Source: Streptomyces sp. F63
Lineage (GTDB): Bacteria; Actinomycetota; Actinomycetes; Streptomycetales; Streptomycetaceae
NCBI RefSeq assembly: GCF_018070345.1
Contig: NZ_JAGPXX010000010.1
Location: 124,001-188,000 of the forward strand
Reading direction: 5' to 3'
DNA length: 64,000 bases
Positions 28,101 to 47,590 of this stretch are shown here, one piece after another; within the stretch, counting starts at the first letter, position 1; every line of letters begins with the position of its first letter. The notes beneath the pieces were generated by a model that did no database searches, had not been told where the DNA came from, and saw only the letters and a list, made by a program, of their open reading frames with translations. Both the position numbers and the translations under genes were made by a program.

Positions 28101-30043
28101 AGCCCCCGGTGCGCAGCTCAGCTTCAACCACCTGGGCCAGTTCGACGGCTCCTTCGCCGGCAGCTTCGCCGCCTCCCTGGGTGAGGCCGGCCCCGACTGG
28201 GCCCCGGAGAACCGGCGCCCGTACCTGATCGACATCGTCAGCAGTGTGCAGGACGGCGAGCTGCGGATGCAGTGGACCTACAACGGCACCGCCCACCGGG
28301 AGGAGACGATCCGGCGGGTCGCCGAGCGGACCCTGGAGACCCTGCGGCAGCTCGTCCGCGAGGCCCGGCGTCCGGGAGCGGTCGGCTACACCCCGTCCGA
28401 CCTGCCGCTCAGCGGCCTGTCGCAGGAGGGGGTCGACGAACTCGTCGACGATCTGCGCGCACAGCCCGCCTGGCGGGAGAGCCGGTCACCGCGCCCCCTG
28501 GAGGACTGCTATCCGCAGACGCCCGTCCAGCAGGGCCTGTGGTTCCAGAGCCAGTTCGCCGGAAGCGAGGGCGTCTACCACGTCCAGCTGATCCTGGGCA
28601 TCGATCAGGAGCTGGATGCCGGGGCGTTCCGGCGGGGCTGGGCGGAGGTCATGCGGCGTCACCCGATCCTGCGGACCTCCTTCCGCGCCGCGGTCGAGGG
28701 CGGTGGTGACGGGCTCCAGCTGGTCTGGTCGGATCTGCCGGTGCCGCTGCGGGAGGAGGACTGGCGCTCCCGCGGCGCCGACGAGCAGCGGGAGCTGCTG
28801 GAGGAGTATCTGCGGCAGGACCGGGTCCGGGGCTTCGAGCCGCAGGACGCGCCGCAGTGGCGGATGTTCCTGGCCCGGCTGGCGGACGACCGCTACGAGC
28901 TGGTGTGGAGCGCGCACCACGCCATCCTGGACGGCTGGAGCATCAGCCTGATCCTGAACGACGCCGTCCAGTGGTACGGCGTGTTCGCCGACGGCCGCCC
29001 GCGCGAGGAGAGCCCCACCCGGCCCTACCGCGACTACGTCTCCTGGCTCGGGGAGCAGGACCTGCGCCGGGCCGAGGACTACTGGCGCGACACCCTCCAC
29101 GGCGTCGACCAGGCCACCCCCCTCGACATCGAGCGGCACGCGGACCCGCACGCCCCGTCCCCCGAGCAGAGCGGCCAGGCCGAGACCGATGTCTTCTTCG
29201 ACGCCGAGGACACCGCACGGCTGCAGAAGCTCGCCCAGGACAACCGGCTGACTCTCAACACCGTGCTGCAGGGCTGCTGGGCGCTGCTGCTCGGCCGCTA
29301 CACCAGCCGGGACGACGTGGTCTTCGGAACGGTCGTCTCGGGACGCCCCTCCGAGATCGAGGGCATCGAACGCACGGTGGGCCTGTTCATCAACACACTG
29401 CCGCTGCGCGTGCGGCTGCCGCAGGACAGCACCGTCCTCGCCTGGCTGCGGGAGCTGCAGGAGCAGAACCTGCGGATGCGCCAGTACGAGTACAGCCCGC
29501 TGGGCGCGGTCCAGCAGTGGAGCGGGCTGCCCGTGGGCGCCCCCCTCTTCGAGAGCCTTTTCGTCTTCGAGAACTACCCGGTGGAGAAGGACGACACCGC
29601 CGCCCTGCGCTTGGACCTCACCCGGTCCGAGGAGCGCATCAACTACCCCCTGGGCATCGTCGCGACCGTTCCGGACGCCCGGCTGCGGATCCTGGTGCAG
29701 TACGACACCGGCCGCTTCGAACAGCAGGCGATCGAACGGACGCTCGGTCATCTCCGCAACGTCTGCTCGCACATCGCCCGGGACCCGGGGGCGCGCCTGG
29801 GCGAGATCACCGTCCTCACGGACGAGGAACGCCGGCAGATCCTCCAGCAGGGGAGTTCAGCGGCCGGGCAGACGCCGGCCGACGAGGACTTCGACCTGTC
29901 GGACTTCGCCGCGGGTATCGCGACCGACGAGGAGCGCGAGCTCCTCGAACAACTCCTCGCGGAGGTCCAGGGCACATCGCCGCCCGGCGACCTCCAGTCC
30001 CGTATCCCGAGTGCCCGACCGGCTACCGAGACGAGTGAGAACC

Positions 30044-30051
<8 letters not shown>
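19180..30051 (+). CDS. NRPS 1: C*-A(N-MT)-T, C-A-T-E, C
   Basis: A 3623-residue nonribosomal peptide synthetase from TTG 19180 (GGGGA upstream). Domain order: a D-L-type-looking condensation domain (about 20-470) whose HHxxxDG reads HYLLMDG (157-163), so the second, catalytic His is Tyr; A1 (about 498-1460) with an N-methyltransferase inserted after motif A8 (about 1006-1262, SAM motif EIGCGTG at 1070-1076); carrier with S1512; L-L-type C with HHMVFDG (1704-1710); A2 (about 2039-2530); carrier GGDSI with S2579; epimerase with HHLVIDVVSW (2764); D-L-type C with HHAILDG (3246); then an acidic docking-like tail. My pocket reading is A1 DLYDFSLVWK (closest to Cys codes DLYNxSLIWK) and A2 DAYWWGGTFK (Val-like). 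Predicted contribution: N-methyl-Cys-like residue, then D-Val-like residue. It overlaps the next gene by 8 bases. Confidence 0.93.
25303..25787 (+). repeat. Duplicated A-domain N-terminal block (A2)
   Basis: This 485-base segment of A2 is almost identical to 30155-30639 in A3 (I count about three differences). It ends exactly after the A3 motif (SGSTGRPKGVAVTH), where the substrate-pocket region begins and similarity drops sharply. Confidence 0.9.
26596..27486 (+). repeat. Duplicated A-end, carrier and E-start block (module 2)
   Basis: These 891 bases, covering the A-domain C-terminal subdomain, the GGDSI carrier and the first part of the epimerase, are nearly identical to 31433-32323. Identity stops just after the HHLVID codons of the epimerase. 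Confidence 0.9.
27553..28082 (+). repeat. Duplicated epimerase block (module 2)
   Basis: These 530 bases of the epimerase are nearly identical to 32450-32979. Each end lies at a point where module 3 carries an extra tandem repeat. Confidence 0.88.
28600..29123 (+). repeat. Duplicated D-L condensation domain block (end of NRPS 1)
   Basis: These 524 bases of the condensation domain that ends NRPS 1 closely match 33551-34074 in NRPS 2, with a handful of differences. The codons here are C-rich like the genome, unlike the A-domain blocks. Confidence 0.85.
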
Positions 30052-39898
<9,847 letters not shown>

Positions 39899-39937
39899 CC
39901 CCCCCCCGCACCGACACGTCGTCCCCCCGTCCACCGA

Positions 39938-39969
39938 GGCCGCGCCGGCCGGGAACAGCCGGCGCGGCC
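39938..39969 (+). terminator. Hairpin between NRPS 2 and the esterase gene
   Basis: Perfect 12-bp arms GGCCGCGCCGGC (39938-39949) and GCCGGCGCGGCC (39958-39969) enclose an 8-base loop. It may be an attenuator or partial terminator setting lower expression of the downstream genes. Just before it, right after the NRPS stop, is a run of nine C residues (39899-39907). Confidence 0.5.
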
Positions 39970-39987
39970 GGCCCGAGGAGAGAAGCC

Positions 39988-41262
39988 ATGTTCACTGCGG
40001 AGACGTCCCTGACGAGCCCCCGGATCGCCCGGGTGGCGGCGGCCGTGGAGGCCGGGGACCCCCACGCCGTCGACGACCTGTGGAAGGAGGTCGCGGAATC
40101 CGGCACCCCCCTGATGGAACAGGTGGGGGACGACGACACCCGCACCCTGGTCACCTTCCTGTGGCGGGACCCCGGTGACACCGAGAACGTGGTGGTGCTC
40201 TTCTGCTCCGCCCCGAGCGGCGACTTCGACGGGTTCCGGCTGGAGCGGCTGCCCGGCACCGACATCTGGTACCGGTCCTACTTCCTGCCCGCGGAGCTGC
40301 GGACGACCTACCTGTTCTCGGTCAACGACTCGCTGGTGCCGTTCACCTCCTACGCGGAGGTGCTGCGGCGCCTCCCGGAGTACCGCACCGATCCGCTCAA
40401 CCCGCGCGACTACACCCTCATGGGCAACCCGGACCGGTTCGAGGTGTCGGTGCTGGAACTCCCGGGGGCCCCGAGGCAGCCGTGGAACATCCCCCGCCGC
40501 GGGGTGGCCAAGGGCCGGACGCAGATGCGGACGATGGACAGCTCCATCCTGGGCACCCGGCACCACATCGGCGTCCACGTGCCGCCCGGCTACACCGCCG
40601 ACGGGGACGACTACAACGTCTTCGTCCTCTTCGACGGCTGGTCGTACCACAACTTCGCAAACGTCACCACGGTGCTGGACAACCTGCTCCACACCGGCCG
40701 GATCCCCCCGTACGTCCTGGTGATGCACACCAACGAGGACCAGGAGATCCGCGCCCGGGAACTGCCCTGCCACGACCCGTTCAACGCGTTCCTGACCCGG
40801 GAGCTGATGCCCTGGGTGCACGAGAACTACCACATCACCTCCGACCCCGCCCGCACCGTCGTCGGCGGCTCCTGCTTCGGCGGACTGGCCGCGTTCTACG
40901 CGGCGTTCCGCGAGCCCGGGAGGTTCGGCAACGTCATCTCCCAGTCGGGATCGTTCTGGTGGCCCGGCAAGGGCGTTCCGGACCGCGAGGAGGAGTGGCT
41001 GACCCGGCGGTTCGAGGAGTCCCCCCGGCTTCCCGTCCGGTTCTCCATGGAGATCGGCAGCCTGGAACGCGCCATCGTCGACTACGACCCGATGACGACG
41101 CACGAAACCATGCGGGACGTCCTCGTGCGCAAGGGCTACGAGGTCGACTACAGCGAGTACACCGGCGGCCACGACATGGTCTGCTGGCGCGGCACCCTCG
41201 TCGACCGGCTTCTCTCGTTCCACCCCAGGCCGAAGGGCTCACCGGCCGGGCGGAAGACGTGA
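39988..41262 (+). CDS. Fes/IroD-type esterase, candidate peptide release enzyme
   Basis: A 424-residue alpha/beta-hydrolase of the enterochelin-esterase type. The N-terminal 160 residues match the Fes-type N-domain in style (VTFLWRDPGDTENVVVLFCS, RLERLPGTDIWYRSYFLP, DPLNPRDYTL). The catalytic domain has the nucleophile elbow VGGSCFGG with S295 and the His motif GGHDMVCWRG with H395, as in Fes (GGHDYACWRG). No signal peptide is seen, so it is cytosolic. Fes enzymes hydrolyse Ser-ester bonds of siderophore trilactones. Here it follows an NRPS that lacks a thioesterase and is predicted to end with Ser, so release, cyclisation or hydrolysis of the peptide is an attractive inference. No catechol or hydroxamate genes are present, so a siderophore role is doubtful. 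Start ATG with GAGGAGAGAA. Confidence 0.85.
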   Translation: MFTAETSLTSPRIARVAAAVEAGDPHAVDDLWKEVAESGTPLMEQVGDDDTRTLVTFLWRDPGDTENVVVLFCSAPSGDFDGFRLERLPGTDIWYRSYFLPAELRTTYLFSVNDSLVPFTSYAEVLRRLPEYRTDPLNPRDYTLMGNPDRFEVSVLELPGAPRQPWNIPRRGVAKGRTQMRTMDSSILGTRHHIGVHVPPGYTADGDDYNVFVLFDGWSYHNFANVTTVLDNLLHTGRIPPYVLVMHTNEDQEIRARELPCHDPFNAFLTRELMPWVHENYHITSDPARTVVGGSCFGGLAAFYAAFREPGRFGNVISQSGSFWWPGKGVPDREEEWLTRRFEESPRLPVRFSMEIGSLERAIVDYDPMTTHETMRDVLVRKGYEVDYSEYTGGHDMVCWRGTLVDRLLSFHPRPKGSPAGRKT

Positions 41263-41363
41263 GGCCGCCCCGCCCCGCCGGCCGGCGGCCCGCACCGGGC
41301 CGCCCGGCAGCCCAGCACACGAACACCGCGAACACCCGCGAACACCCGCGAGAGGTGAGCCCG

Positions 41364-42485
41364 ATGAGCAAAGCCACCATCACCGTCCTTCCCGGAGACG
41401 GCGTCGGACCGGAGGTGACGGCCTGCGCCCTCCAGGTGCTGCGCACCGTGGAGGAGAAGTACGGCCACATCTTCACGGTCCACCGGCGCCGCGTCGGCCT
41501 GGACGCCATCGCCGCCGAGGGCGTGGCGATCTCGGACGCCACCTTCGAGACCTGCGCGCACAGCGACGCCATCCTCTTCGGCGCGATCGGCAGCCTGCCC
41601 GCCGGAGCGGAGCGCCCCGGCGGCCCCCGCCCCGAGCAGGCCCTGTTCCGGCTCCGCAAGGAGTTCGGTTTCTTCGCCAACCTGCGGCCGGTGCGCCCGA
41701 GCGAGTCCCTGTACGGGGCGTCCTCGCTGAAGCCCGAGTACCTCAAGGGCACGGACATGGTCTTCGTGCGGGAGCTGTCCGCCGGCCTCTACTACGGGCG
41801 GCTGGAGACCGTGCCCGGCAAGCCCAGCGAGATCCGCCGCACGGAACACGGCACGGAGGCCGTCGACACCCTCCTGTACACCGAGGAGGAGATCGAGCGG
41901 GTCGTGCGGGCCGCGTTCGGGATCGCCCAGTGCCGCGGGAAGAAGGTCACCTCGGTCGACAAGGCCAATGTGCTGAGCTCCTCGGTGCTGTGGCGGGAGG
42001 TCGTGGACCGGGTCGCCGCCGACCACCCCGAGGTGACCTGCGAGCACATGCTCGTCGACGCCTGCGCCATGCGGCTGGTCAGGACGCCCGCGGAGTTCGA
42101 CGTCGTCGTCACCGAGAACCTGTTCGGCGACATCCTCACCGACGAGGCCTCGATGCTCACCGGCTCCATCGGCATGCTGCCGTCGGCCAGTCTGGGCACC
42201 CGGCGCACCGCCGGCGGCCTGTTCGGCCTGTACGAACCCATCCACGGCTCGGCCCCGGACATCGCCGGGGAGGACAGGGCCAACCCGGTCGGGGCGATCC
42301 TCTCCGCCGCGCTCCTGCTGCGCCACTCCCTCGGCCTGGACCGGGAGGCCGCGGATGTCGAGGCCGCCGTGGAGGCCGTGCTCGGCGAGGGGTACCGGAC
42401 GCCGGACCTCGACGAGGGGGCCCGCGCCGTCGTCGGAACCGCGGAGATGGGCCGGCGTGTCGTGGACCGGCTGCGGCAGCCCTGA
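41364..42485 (+). CDS. leuB: 3-isopropylmalate dehydrogenase-like (LeuB paralog)
   Basis: A 373-residue NAD-dependent beta-decarboxylating dehydrogenase. Family landmarks: ITVLPGDGVGPEV at the N-terminus, the substrate helix ALFRLRKEFGFFANLRP, RELSAGLYYG, SVDKANVLSSSVLWRE (catalytic Lys), ENLFGDILTDEASMLTGSIGMLPSASLG and the NAD motif HGSAPDIAGEDRANPVGAIL. In the substrate helix a Phe stands where LeuB enzymes usually carry a second Leu, which might change the side-chain pocket (inference). Its position between NRPS genes and the other leu-like genes argues for amino-acid precursor supply and not primary leucine synthesis. ATG 41364 has GAGAGGTGAG upstream. Three short GAACACCGC-like direct repeats lie at about 41320-41350. 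Confidence 0.9.
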   Translation: MSKATITVLPGDGVGPEVTACALQVLRTVEEKYGHIFTVHRRRVGLDAIAAEGVAISDATFETCAHSDAILFGAIGSLPAGAERPGGPRPEQALFRLRKEFGFFANLRPVRPSESLYGASSLKPEYLKGTDMVFVRELSAGLYYGRLETVPGKPSEIRRTEHGTEAVDTLLYTEEEIERVVRAAFGIAQCRGKKVTSVDKANVLSSSVLWREVVDRVAADHPEVTCEHMLVDACAMRLVRTPAEFDVVVTENLFGDILTDEASMLTGSIGMLPSASLGTRRTAGGLFGLYEPIHGSAPDIAGEDRANPVGAILSAALLLRHSLGLDREAADVEAAVEAVLGEGYRTPDLDEGARAVVGTAEMGRRVVDRLRQP

Positions 42486-42544
42486 CCCCGCCGTCCCCCA
42501 CCCCGCCGCCGTTCGACGCACCGACCACTGGAGGTTGTCCGCGC

Positions 42545-43990
42545 ATGACGTCACCGAGTTCCCTCCGGGGAGCGCCGACCCGCCTGGAGGAGCAGCGCCT
42601 GCTCGTCCGCGAAGCCCGCGAGGAGATGGTGCGGCGCCACCGGGCCCGACCGGCCGACCCCGGCGAGCCGCCCATCCGCGTCATGGCGCGCCTGGTCGGC
42701 GATCTGGAACGGGAGTGCGCGGCCCGCGGTTTCCACCCCGCCGCCACCCGGCTGGAGATCGTCAACCGGACGATCGGCGACGTCAACGTGCGGCTGATCA
42801 CCGAGTGCGAGGGCGAGGAGGGCGGCCCCGGGGACTACCGGCTGCTGGCGGACGAACTCGGCATCGCGCTGCCGGGCGAGGACCTGGGCGGCATCACCGC
42901 CTCCGGAACGGGATACCACTGGCTCCGCGACCGGATGGCCCAGGAGGAACGGGACCTGCTCGCCGCCGGCTACGACCCGCGCGTCTACGACATCCAGGGC
43001 GTCGGCAACCCGGTGCTGCGCGGTCGGCTGGCGGAGGACATGCGGCAGTGGGGCGTGACCGCCACCGCGGAGCAGGTCGCCCTCGGCCTCGGGGCGACCG
43101 ACTGCCTGGACAAGGTGCTGCGCGGCCTGGCGTTCTCCGCCCGGCGCGACTCCCGGCCGCCCGGCGCCGTGCTCTTCGCCGCTCCCGGGTTCAACATGCC
43201 GGAACTCCAGGCCGAGACCTACGGGTACCGGCTGCACCGGGTGCGGACCGGCGCCGAGGAACGGTTCAAGCTGACCGGCGCGCTGCTGGAGCGGCAGCTG
43301 GCGGAGAACCCCGACATCACCGTCGTCTACCTGACCGTGGCGAACAACCCCACGACCTTCGCCTACACCCCCGAGGAGCTCTCGGCGCTCATGGCGGTCG
43401 TCCGGGACGCCGCCGGCCGGGGGCGCCGCCTCCACGTCCTGGCGGACCTCGCGTACATCGGCACGGGCCGGCCCGAGGAGGACGAGGCGCGCATGCGGGC
43501 CCTCGCCTCGGCCCCCGGCACGGCCGACCGGATCGTCTACGTGAACAGCTTCTCCAAGACCCACACCCTGACCGGGGAGCGGTTCGGCTGGGCCGTGTTC
43601 GGCGACGCCCGCTTCGCGGCGGCGATGCGGTCGAGCTGGGTGAACAGTGTCGCCTGCCTCCCCGGCGAGTGGCAGCTGCGCTTCATGGCCTACCACTCCC
43701 TCTTCCGGCGGAACCCCCGGCTGATCGACAAGATCCGCGGTCTCTACCGGCTGCGCCGCTCCCGGCTGCGCAGCCGGCTGGACCGGTTCAACGAGGAACA
43801 CCCCATCTTCGAACACGTCTATCTCGACGACGACACGACCATCTACACCTGGTGCAGGCTCAAGCCGGGTGAGGACTGCTTCTCGGTCCTGGAAAAAACC
43901 GGTATCGCGGGCATCCCCGGTTCCACCTTCGGATATTCCGACGACTACATCCGGTTCTCGGTCGGCATTCTGCCGGTCGAGCCGGATTGA
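42545..43990 (+). CDS. PLP-dependent class I/II aminotransferase
   Basis: A 481-residue fold-type I PLP enzyme. An N-terminal helical extension of about 100 residues is longer than in simple aspartate-type aminotransferases. The core has GNPVLRGRLAEDM, GATDCLDKVLRG, the pyridine-ring Asp region VLADLAYIGTG, the PLP-Lys motif NSFSKTHTLTGERFGW, and a C-terminal Arg segment DDYIRFSVG that would bind the substrate carboxylate. It lies between the LeuB-like and LeuA-like genes, so it most likely transaminates the chain-extended 2-oxo acid to the amino acid loaded by the NRPS. Start ATG with GGAGG about 11 bases upstream. Confidence 0.9.
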   Translation: MTSPSSLRGAPTRLEEQRLLVREAREEMVRRHRARPADPGEPPIRVMARLVGDLERECAARGFHPAATRLEIVNRTIGDVNVRLITECEGEEGGPGDYRLLADELGIALPGEDLGGITASGTGYHWLRDRMAQEERDLLAAGYDPRVYDIQGVGNPVLRGRLAEDMRQWGVTATAEQVALGLGATDCLDKVLRGLAFSARRDSRPPGAVLFAAPGFNMPELQAETYGYRLHRVRTGAEERFKLTGALLERQLAENPDITVVYLTVANNPTTFAYTPEELSALMAVVRDAAGRGRRLHVLADLAYIGTGRPEEDEARMRALASAPGTADRIVYVNSFSKTHTLTGERFGWAVFGDARFAAAMRSSWVNSVACLPGEWQLRFMAYHSLFRRNPRLIDKIRGLYRLRRSRLRSRLDRFNEEHPIFEHVYLDDDTTIYTWCRLKPGEDCFSVLEKTGIAGIPGSTFGYSDDYIRFSVGILPVEPD

Positions 43991-44037
43991 CGGTCGCCGC
44001 GCCATCGAGACGACGGATCTTCCGACAAGGAGCAACC

Positions 44038-45429
44038 ATGCAGAAGGACACACCCGGAACCACCGGGACCCCGAGAGCGGACATCACCTCCCTCGACATC
44101 CCGGTGAACTTCAACTGGAACAGCGACGACAGCCCGCTCTCGCCCATTCCGGACAGCATCCCCGGTGAGCCGCTCCCCGCCCAGGCCGCCCGGACGCGGA
44201 TCCTCTCGGAATGCCTGCGGGACGGACTCCAGGGGATATCCGGATATCCCTCGGTCGACGCCATGATGCGGTACCTGCACCTCCTCCACGCATTCGGTGT
44301 CCGGCACGCCACCGTCGGCATTTACCCCGGTAACGCCGACCGGCTCGACGCGACGATGAAGAAGCTTCTCGCGCGCATGCGGGAAGAGCTTCCCGGCATC
44401 GTTCCCTCCGTGCTCTCCATGTGCACGGAGGAATCGCTGAAGTGGACCGTCGAGTGCAAGGACATCCACCCGGCGCTGGAGGCCGTCGTCTTCATGGGCA
44501 GCGCGCCCTCCCGCCGCCTCGTCCAGGGCTGGGACCTGGACTTCGTCCTCGGCCGGATGGAGACCTTCATCAAGAAGACCGCCGAGGCGGGCATCCCCGT
44601 CATCGCGGGCACCGAACACACCACGCAGACCTCGCCCGAGGCGCTGCGCGCCATCACCCGCACACAGGTCGAGAGCGGCGCGTACACCATCGCCATGGCC
44701 GACACCATCGGCATCATCCGGCCGCTCGGCACCTACCGCATCGTCCGCTTCCTCCGCGCGGAGCTGGCCGCCCTGGGCGTGCCCGACCTGCAGGTGGACT
44801 GGCACGGCCACCGCGACACCGGCAACGCGCTCGGCAACGCCATGATGGCCGTCGCGGCCGGCGCCGACCGCATCCACGTCGTGTCGCGCGGCGTCGGCGA
44901 GCGCTCCGGCAACGCCTCCCTGGAGGAGGTCGTGCTCAACCTCGCCGCCATCGAGACGGAAGCCGGTCTGCCCGTCTCCTGGGACATGCCGCGGCTGCTC
45001 GAACTCATCACCACCTACCAGGAGATGGTCGGCGTCACGACACCCGAGCACGGGGTGCTCGGCAAGCGTTACAGCCACACCTCCTCGGGCATCCACACGG
45101 ACGCCATCCTCAAGGCCCATCACCTGGCCGACCAGGCGCGGGAGGCGGGGGACGCCGCGCTGGAGGAGAAGCTGCGGGAGATGTCCCGCACCGTGTACTC
45201 CGCCGTCGACCCGGAAACCGTCGGCGGGACCGCGTCCGTGGTCGTCAGCCCGTGGAGCGGACAGAGCTCGGTGAAGCTCGCCTGCATGCTGAGCGGCCGC
45301 GACCCCCGCGGCCTCACCCCGGAAACCATCGACGGGCTGCTCGCCCGCGCGAACGAACTGGGCCGCGAACTGACACCGGAGGAGCTGGAAGAGGGCTTCG
45401 CGAAGGCGCCCGCAGCGCACGGGGCCTGA
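44038..45429 (+). CDS. 2-isopropylmalate/homocitrate synthase family protein (LeuA-like)
   Basis: A 463-residue member of the DRE-TIM (HMGL-like) acyltransferase family that condenses acetyl-CoA with a 2-oxo acid. The catalytic/metal segment ILSECLRDGLQG is near residue 57, and the metal-binding HxH is in DWHGHRDTGNAL, followed by SRGVGERSGNASLEEV as in LeuA/homocitrate synthases. It lacks the C-terminal allosteric leucine-binding domain of true LeuA, so feedback control by leucine is not expected. The 2-oxo acid accepted cannot be read from the sequence. It is followed directly by LeuC- and LeuD-like genes. ATG has an ideal AAGGAG. Confidence 0.88.
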   Translation: MQKDTPGTTGTPRADITSLDIPVNFNWNSDDSPLSPIPDSIPGEPLPAQAARTRILSECLRDGLQGISGYPSVDAMMRYLHLLHAFGVRHATVGIYPGNADRLDATMKKLLARMREELPGIVPSVLSMCTEESLKWTVECKDIHPALEAVVFMGSAPSRRLVQGWDLDFVLGRMETFIKKTAEAGIPVIAGTEHTTQTSPEALRAITRTQVESGAYTIAMADTIGIIRPLGTYRIVRFLRAELAALGVPDLQVDWHGHRDTGNALGNAMMAVAAGADRIHVVSRGVGERSGNASLEEVVLNLAAIETEAGLPVSWDMPRLLELITTYQEMVGVTTPEHGVLGKRYSHTSSGIHTDAILKAHHLADQAREAGDAALEEKLREMSRTVYSAVDPETVGGTASVVVSPWSGQSSVKLACMLSGRDPRGLTPETIDGLLARANELGRELTPEELEEGFAKAPAAHGA

Positions 45430-45474
45430 GCGCCCCAGCCCGTCAGGAACCGCCCCCAGAGGAGAAACCGCACA

Positions 45475-46878
45475 ATGCCACAGACCATGTTCGACAAGAT
45501 CTGGGACGCGCACCTGGTGCGTGACGAGCCCGGAGAGATACCGGTGCTGTACATCGACCGGCATCTCACGCACGAGGCGACCTCGCCGCAGGCCTTCGCC
45601 GGGCTGCGGGAGCGCGGCCTGCCGGTGCGCCGCCCCGAGACCACGGTCGCCGTGATCGACCACAACGTACCCACGGTGCCGGGGCGCCGGCTCGTCGACG
45701 TCGTCGACAGCCAGAGCGTCCTGTGCATCGAGACGATGGAGGAGAACGCCCGCGAGTTCGGGGTGCGGCTGCTGGGCATGAACGACGCCGACCAGGGCAT
45801 CGTGCACGTCATCGGCCCCGAGCTGGGCCTGTCGCTGCCCGGCATGACGGTCGTGTGCGGCGACTCCCACACCTCCACGCACGGCGCCCTGGGCATCTTC
45901 GCCATGGGCATCGGCACCAGCGAGGTGGAGCACGTCCTGGCCACCCAGTGCCTGCTGCAGAAGAAGCCGAAGACGATGAACATCCGCATCGACGGCGTGC
46001 TGGCGCCCGGGGTGACCGCGAAGGATGTCGCGCTGGCCGTGATCGGCCGGCTCGGCACGGACGCCGGAACCCACCACGTCATCGAGTTCAGCGGCTCGGC
46101 CGTGCGGTCCCTGACCATCGAGGGCCGCATGACGCTGTGCAACATGGCGATCGAGGCGGGAGCGCGGGCCGGCATGGTCGCCCCCGACGACACCACGATC
46201 GAGTACGTGCGCGGCCGGCGCTTCGCCCCCTCGGGGGAGCTCTTCGAACGCGCGGCGGAGCAGTGGAGAAAGCTGGCGGGCGACCCGGGGGCCCGCTTCG
46301 ACGCCGAACACCACCTGACCGTCAATGACCTGGCCCCGCAGGTCACCTGGGGCACGAACCCCGGCATGGTCGCCGACATCACGGGCACGGTCCCGGACCC
46401 GGCCGCCGAGAGCGACCCCGTGGCCCGCGCGGAGATGGAACAGGCCCTGGAGTACATGGGCCTCACGGCGGGGCAGCGCCTCCAGGACACCCCGGTCGAC
46501 ACCGTCTTCATCGGGTCGTGCACCAACTCGCGGCTGGAGGACCTCCGCCTGGCCGCCCGGTACGTCGACGGGCGGAAGGCCGCGGACGGTGTCCGCGCCA
46601 TCGTCGTCCCCGGCTCGATGAGCGTGCGCCGCCAGGCCGAGGAGGAAGGGCTGGCGGACGTGTTCCGCTCGGCCGGCTTCGAGTGGCGTGAGCCCGGCTG
46701 CAGCATGTGCATCGCCATGAACGGAGACCGCCTCTCCGCCGGCGAACGCTGCGCCTCGACCAGCAACCGCAACTTCGAGGGCCGCCAGGGCCAAGGGGGC
46801 CGCACCCACCTGGTCAGTCCGTTGACGGCGGCCGCCACGGCTGTCGCCGGCCGCTTCGCCGACGCACGCGACCTGTAG
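45475..46878 (+). CDS. leuC: Isopropylmalate isomerase large subunit-like (LeuC)
   Basis: A 467-residue aconitase-superfamily large subunit. Seen: [12 protein letters not shown] at the start, [34 protein letters not shown], and the [4Fe-4S] ligands in [12 protein letters not shown] and [11 protein letters not shown], then [22 protein letters not shown]. Length and motifs are those of an active LeuC. With the adjacent LeuD-like subunit it isomerises the 2-alkylmalate made by the LeuA-like enzyme. Start ATG with GAGGAG. Confidence 0.94.
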   Translation: MPQTMFDKIWDAHLVRDEPGEIPVLYIDRHLTHEATSPQAFAGLRERGLPVRRPETTVAVIDHNVPTVPGRRLVDVVDSQSVLCIETMEENAREFGVRLLGMNDADQGIVHVIGPELGLSLPGMTVVCGDSHTSTHGALGIFAMGIGTSEVEHVLATQCLLQKKPKTMNIRIDGVLAPGVTAKDVALAVIGRLGTDAGTHHVIEFSGSAVRSLTIEGRMTLCNMAIEAGARAGMVAPDDTTIEYVRGRRFAPSGELFERAAEQWRKLAGDPGARFDAEHHLTVNDLAPQVTWGTNPGMVADITGTVPDPAAESDPVARAEMEQALEYMGLTAGQRLQDTPVDTVFIGSCTNSRLEDLRLAARYVDGRKAADGVRAIVVPGSMSVRRQAEEEGLADVFRSAGFEWREPGCSMCIAMNGDRLSAGERCASTSNRNFEGRQGQGGRTHLVSPLTAAATAVAGRFADARDL

Positions 46879-46892
46879 AAAGAAGGACCCCC

Positions 46893-47507
46893 GTGGAGAA
46901 ATTCATCACGTACGAGGGCACCGCGGTGCCGCTGATGCGGTCCAACGTCAACACGGACGACATCATCCCCGCCCGCTTCCTCAAGTCGGTCCGCCGCACC
47001 GGCTTCGCCCCCCATCTGTTCGCGAACTGGCGCTACCTGGAGGACGGCAGCACGCCCAGCCCGGACTTCCCGCTCAACGAGCCCCGTTACGCGGGCGCCG
47101 GGCTTCTCGTGGCGGGGGAGAACTTCGGCTGCGGCTCCTCGCGCGAGCACGCCCCCTGGGCGCTGCGGGAGTTCGGCTTCCGGTGCGTCGTCGCCCCGAG
47201 CTTCGCGGACATCTTCCACAACAACTGCTTCAACAGCGGCATCCTCCCGGTGCGCCTGGAGACGGCCGAGGTCGAGGCGGTTGCCGAGAGCCTGACCGGC
47301 GGCGCCCTGCCGGTGCTGCACGTCGACCTGGCGGCCCAGACCGTGACGACCGCGGACGGGCGGGCCTTCACCTTCGACATCGACCCCTTCAAGAAGAACT
47401 CCCTGATGGAGGGGCTGGACAACATCGGCTGGACCCTCTCCCACCAGGACCGGATCCTCGCCTACGAGCGGCGGCGCGAGCAGGAGGCGCCCTGGCTCTT
47501 CCCGTAG
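46893..47507 (+). CDS. leuD: Isopropylmalate isomerase small subunit-like (LeuD)
   Basis: A 204-residue protein from GTG 46893 (AGAAGGA upstream), 14 bases after leuC. It has the LeuD hallmarks NVNTDDIIPARFL, the substrate loop GENFGCGSSREHAPWAL, FADIFHNNCFNSGILPV and FDIDPFKKNSLMEGLDNIGWT. It completes the isomerase and, with the LeuA- and LeuB-like enzymes and the aminotransferase, a full one-carbon 2-oxo-acid elongation pathway. Confidence 0.94.
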   Translation: MEKFITYEGTAVPLMRSNVNTDDIIPARFLKSVRRTGFAPHLFANWRYLEDGSTPSPDFPLNEPRYAGAGLLVAGENFGCGSSREHAPWALREFGFRCVVAPSFADIFHNNCFNSGILPVRLETAEVEAVAESLTGGALPVLHVDLAAQTVTTADGRAFTFDIDPFKKNSLMEGLDNIGWTLSHQDRILAYERRREQEAPWLFP

Positions 47508-47590
47508 ACCGCGCGCCCCCTCGGGGGACAGCGCACCGCAACGACGCCACGCAATCCGAACAACCCGACACCAGAGGCTGGAGAACACCC

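Noticed and set aside
21973..28296. A 2107-codon open frame opposite NRPS 1
   Set aside because: It is antisense to conserved NRPS domains, low-complexity and shows no motifs; an artefact of high GC3.
39988..41262. Esterase as proof of a siderophore cluster
   Set aside because: There are no catechol, hydroxamate or siderophore-uptake genes in the window, so Fes homology alone does not support it.
41364..47507. The leu-like genes as the organism's primary leucine pathway plus lysine-type alpha-aminoadipate synthesis
   Set aside because: The gene order with an aminotransferase between NRPS and MbtH, and the short LeuA-like enzyme, favour a dedicated pathway. None of the five A pockets shows the basic residues expected for alpha-aminoadipate.
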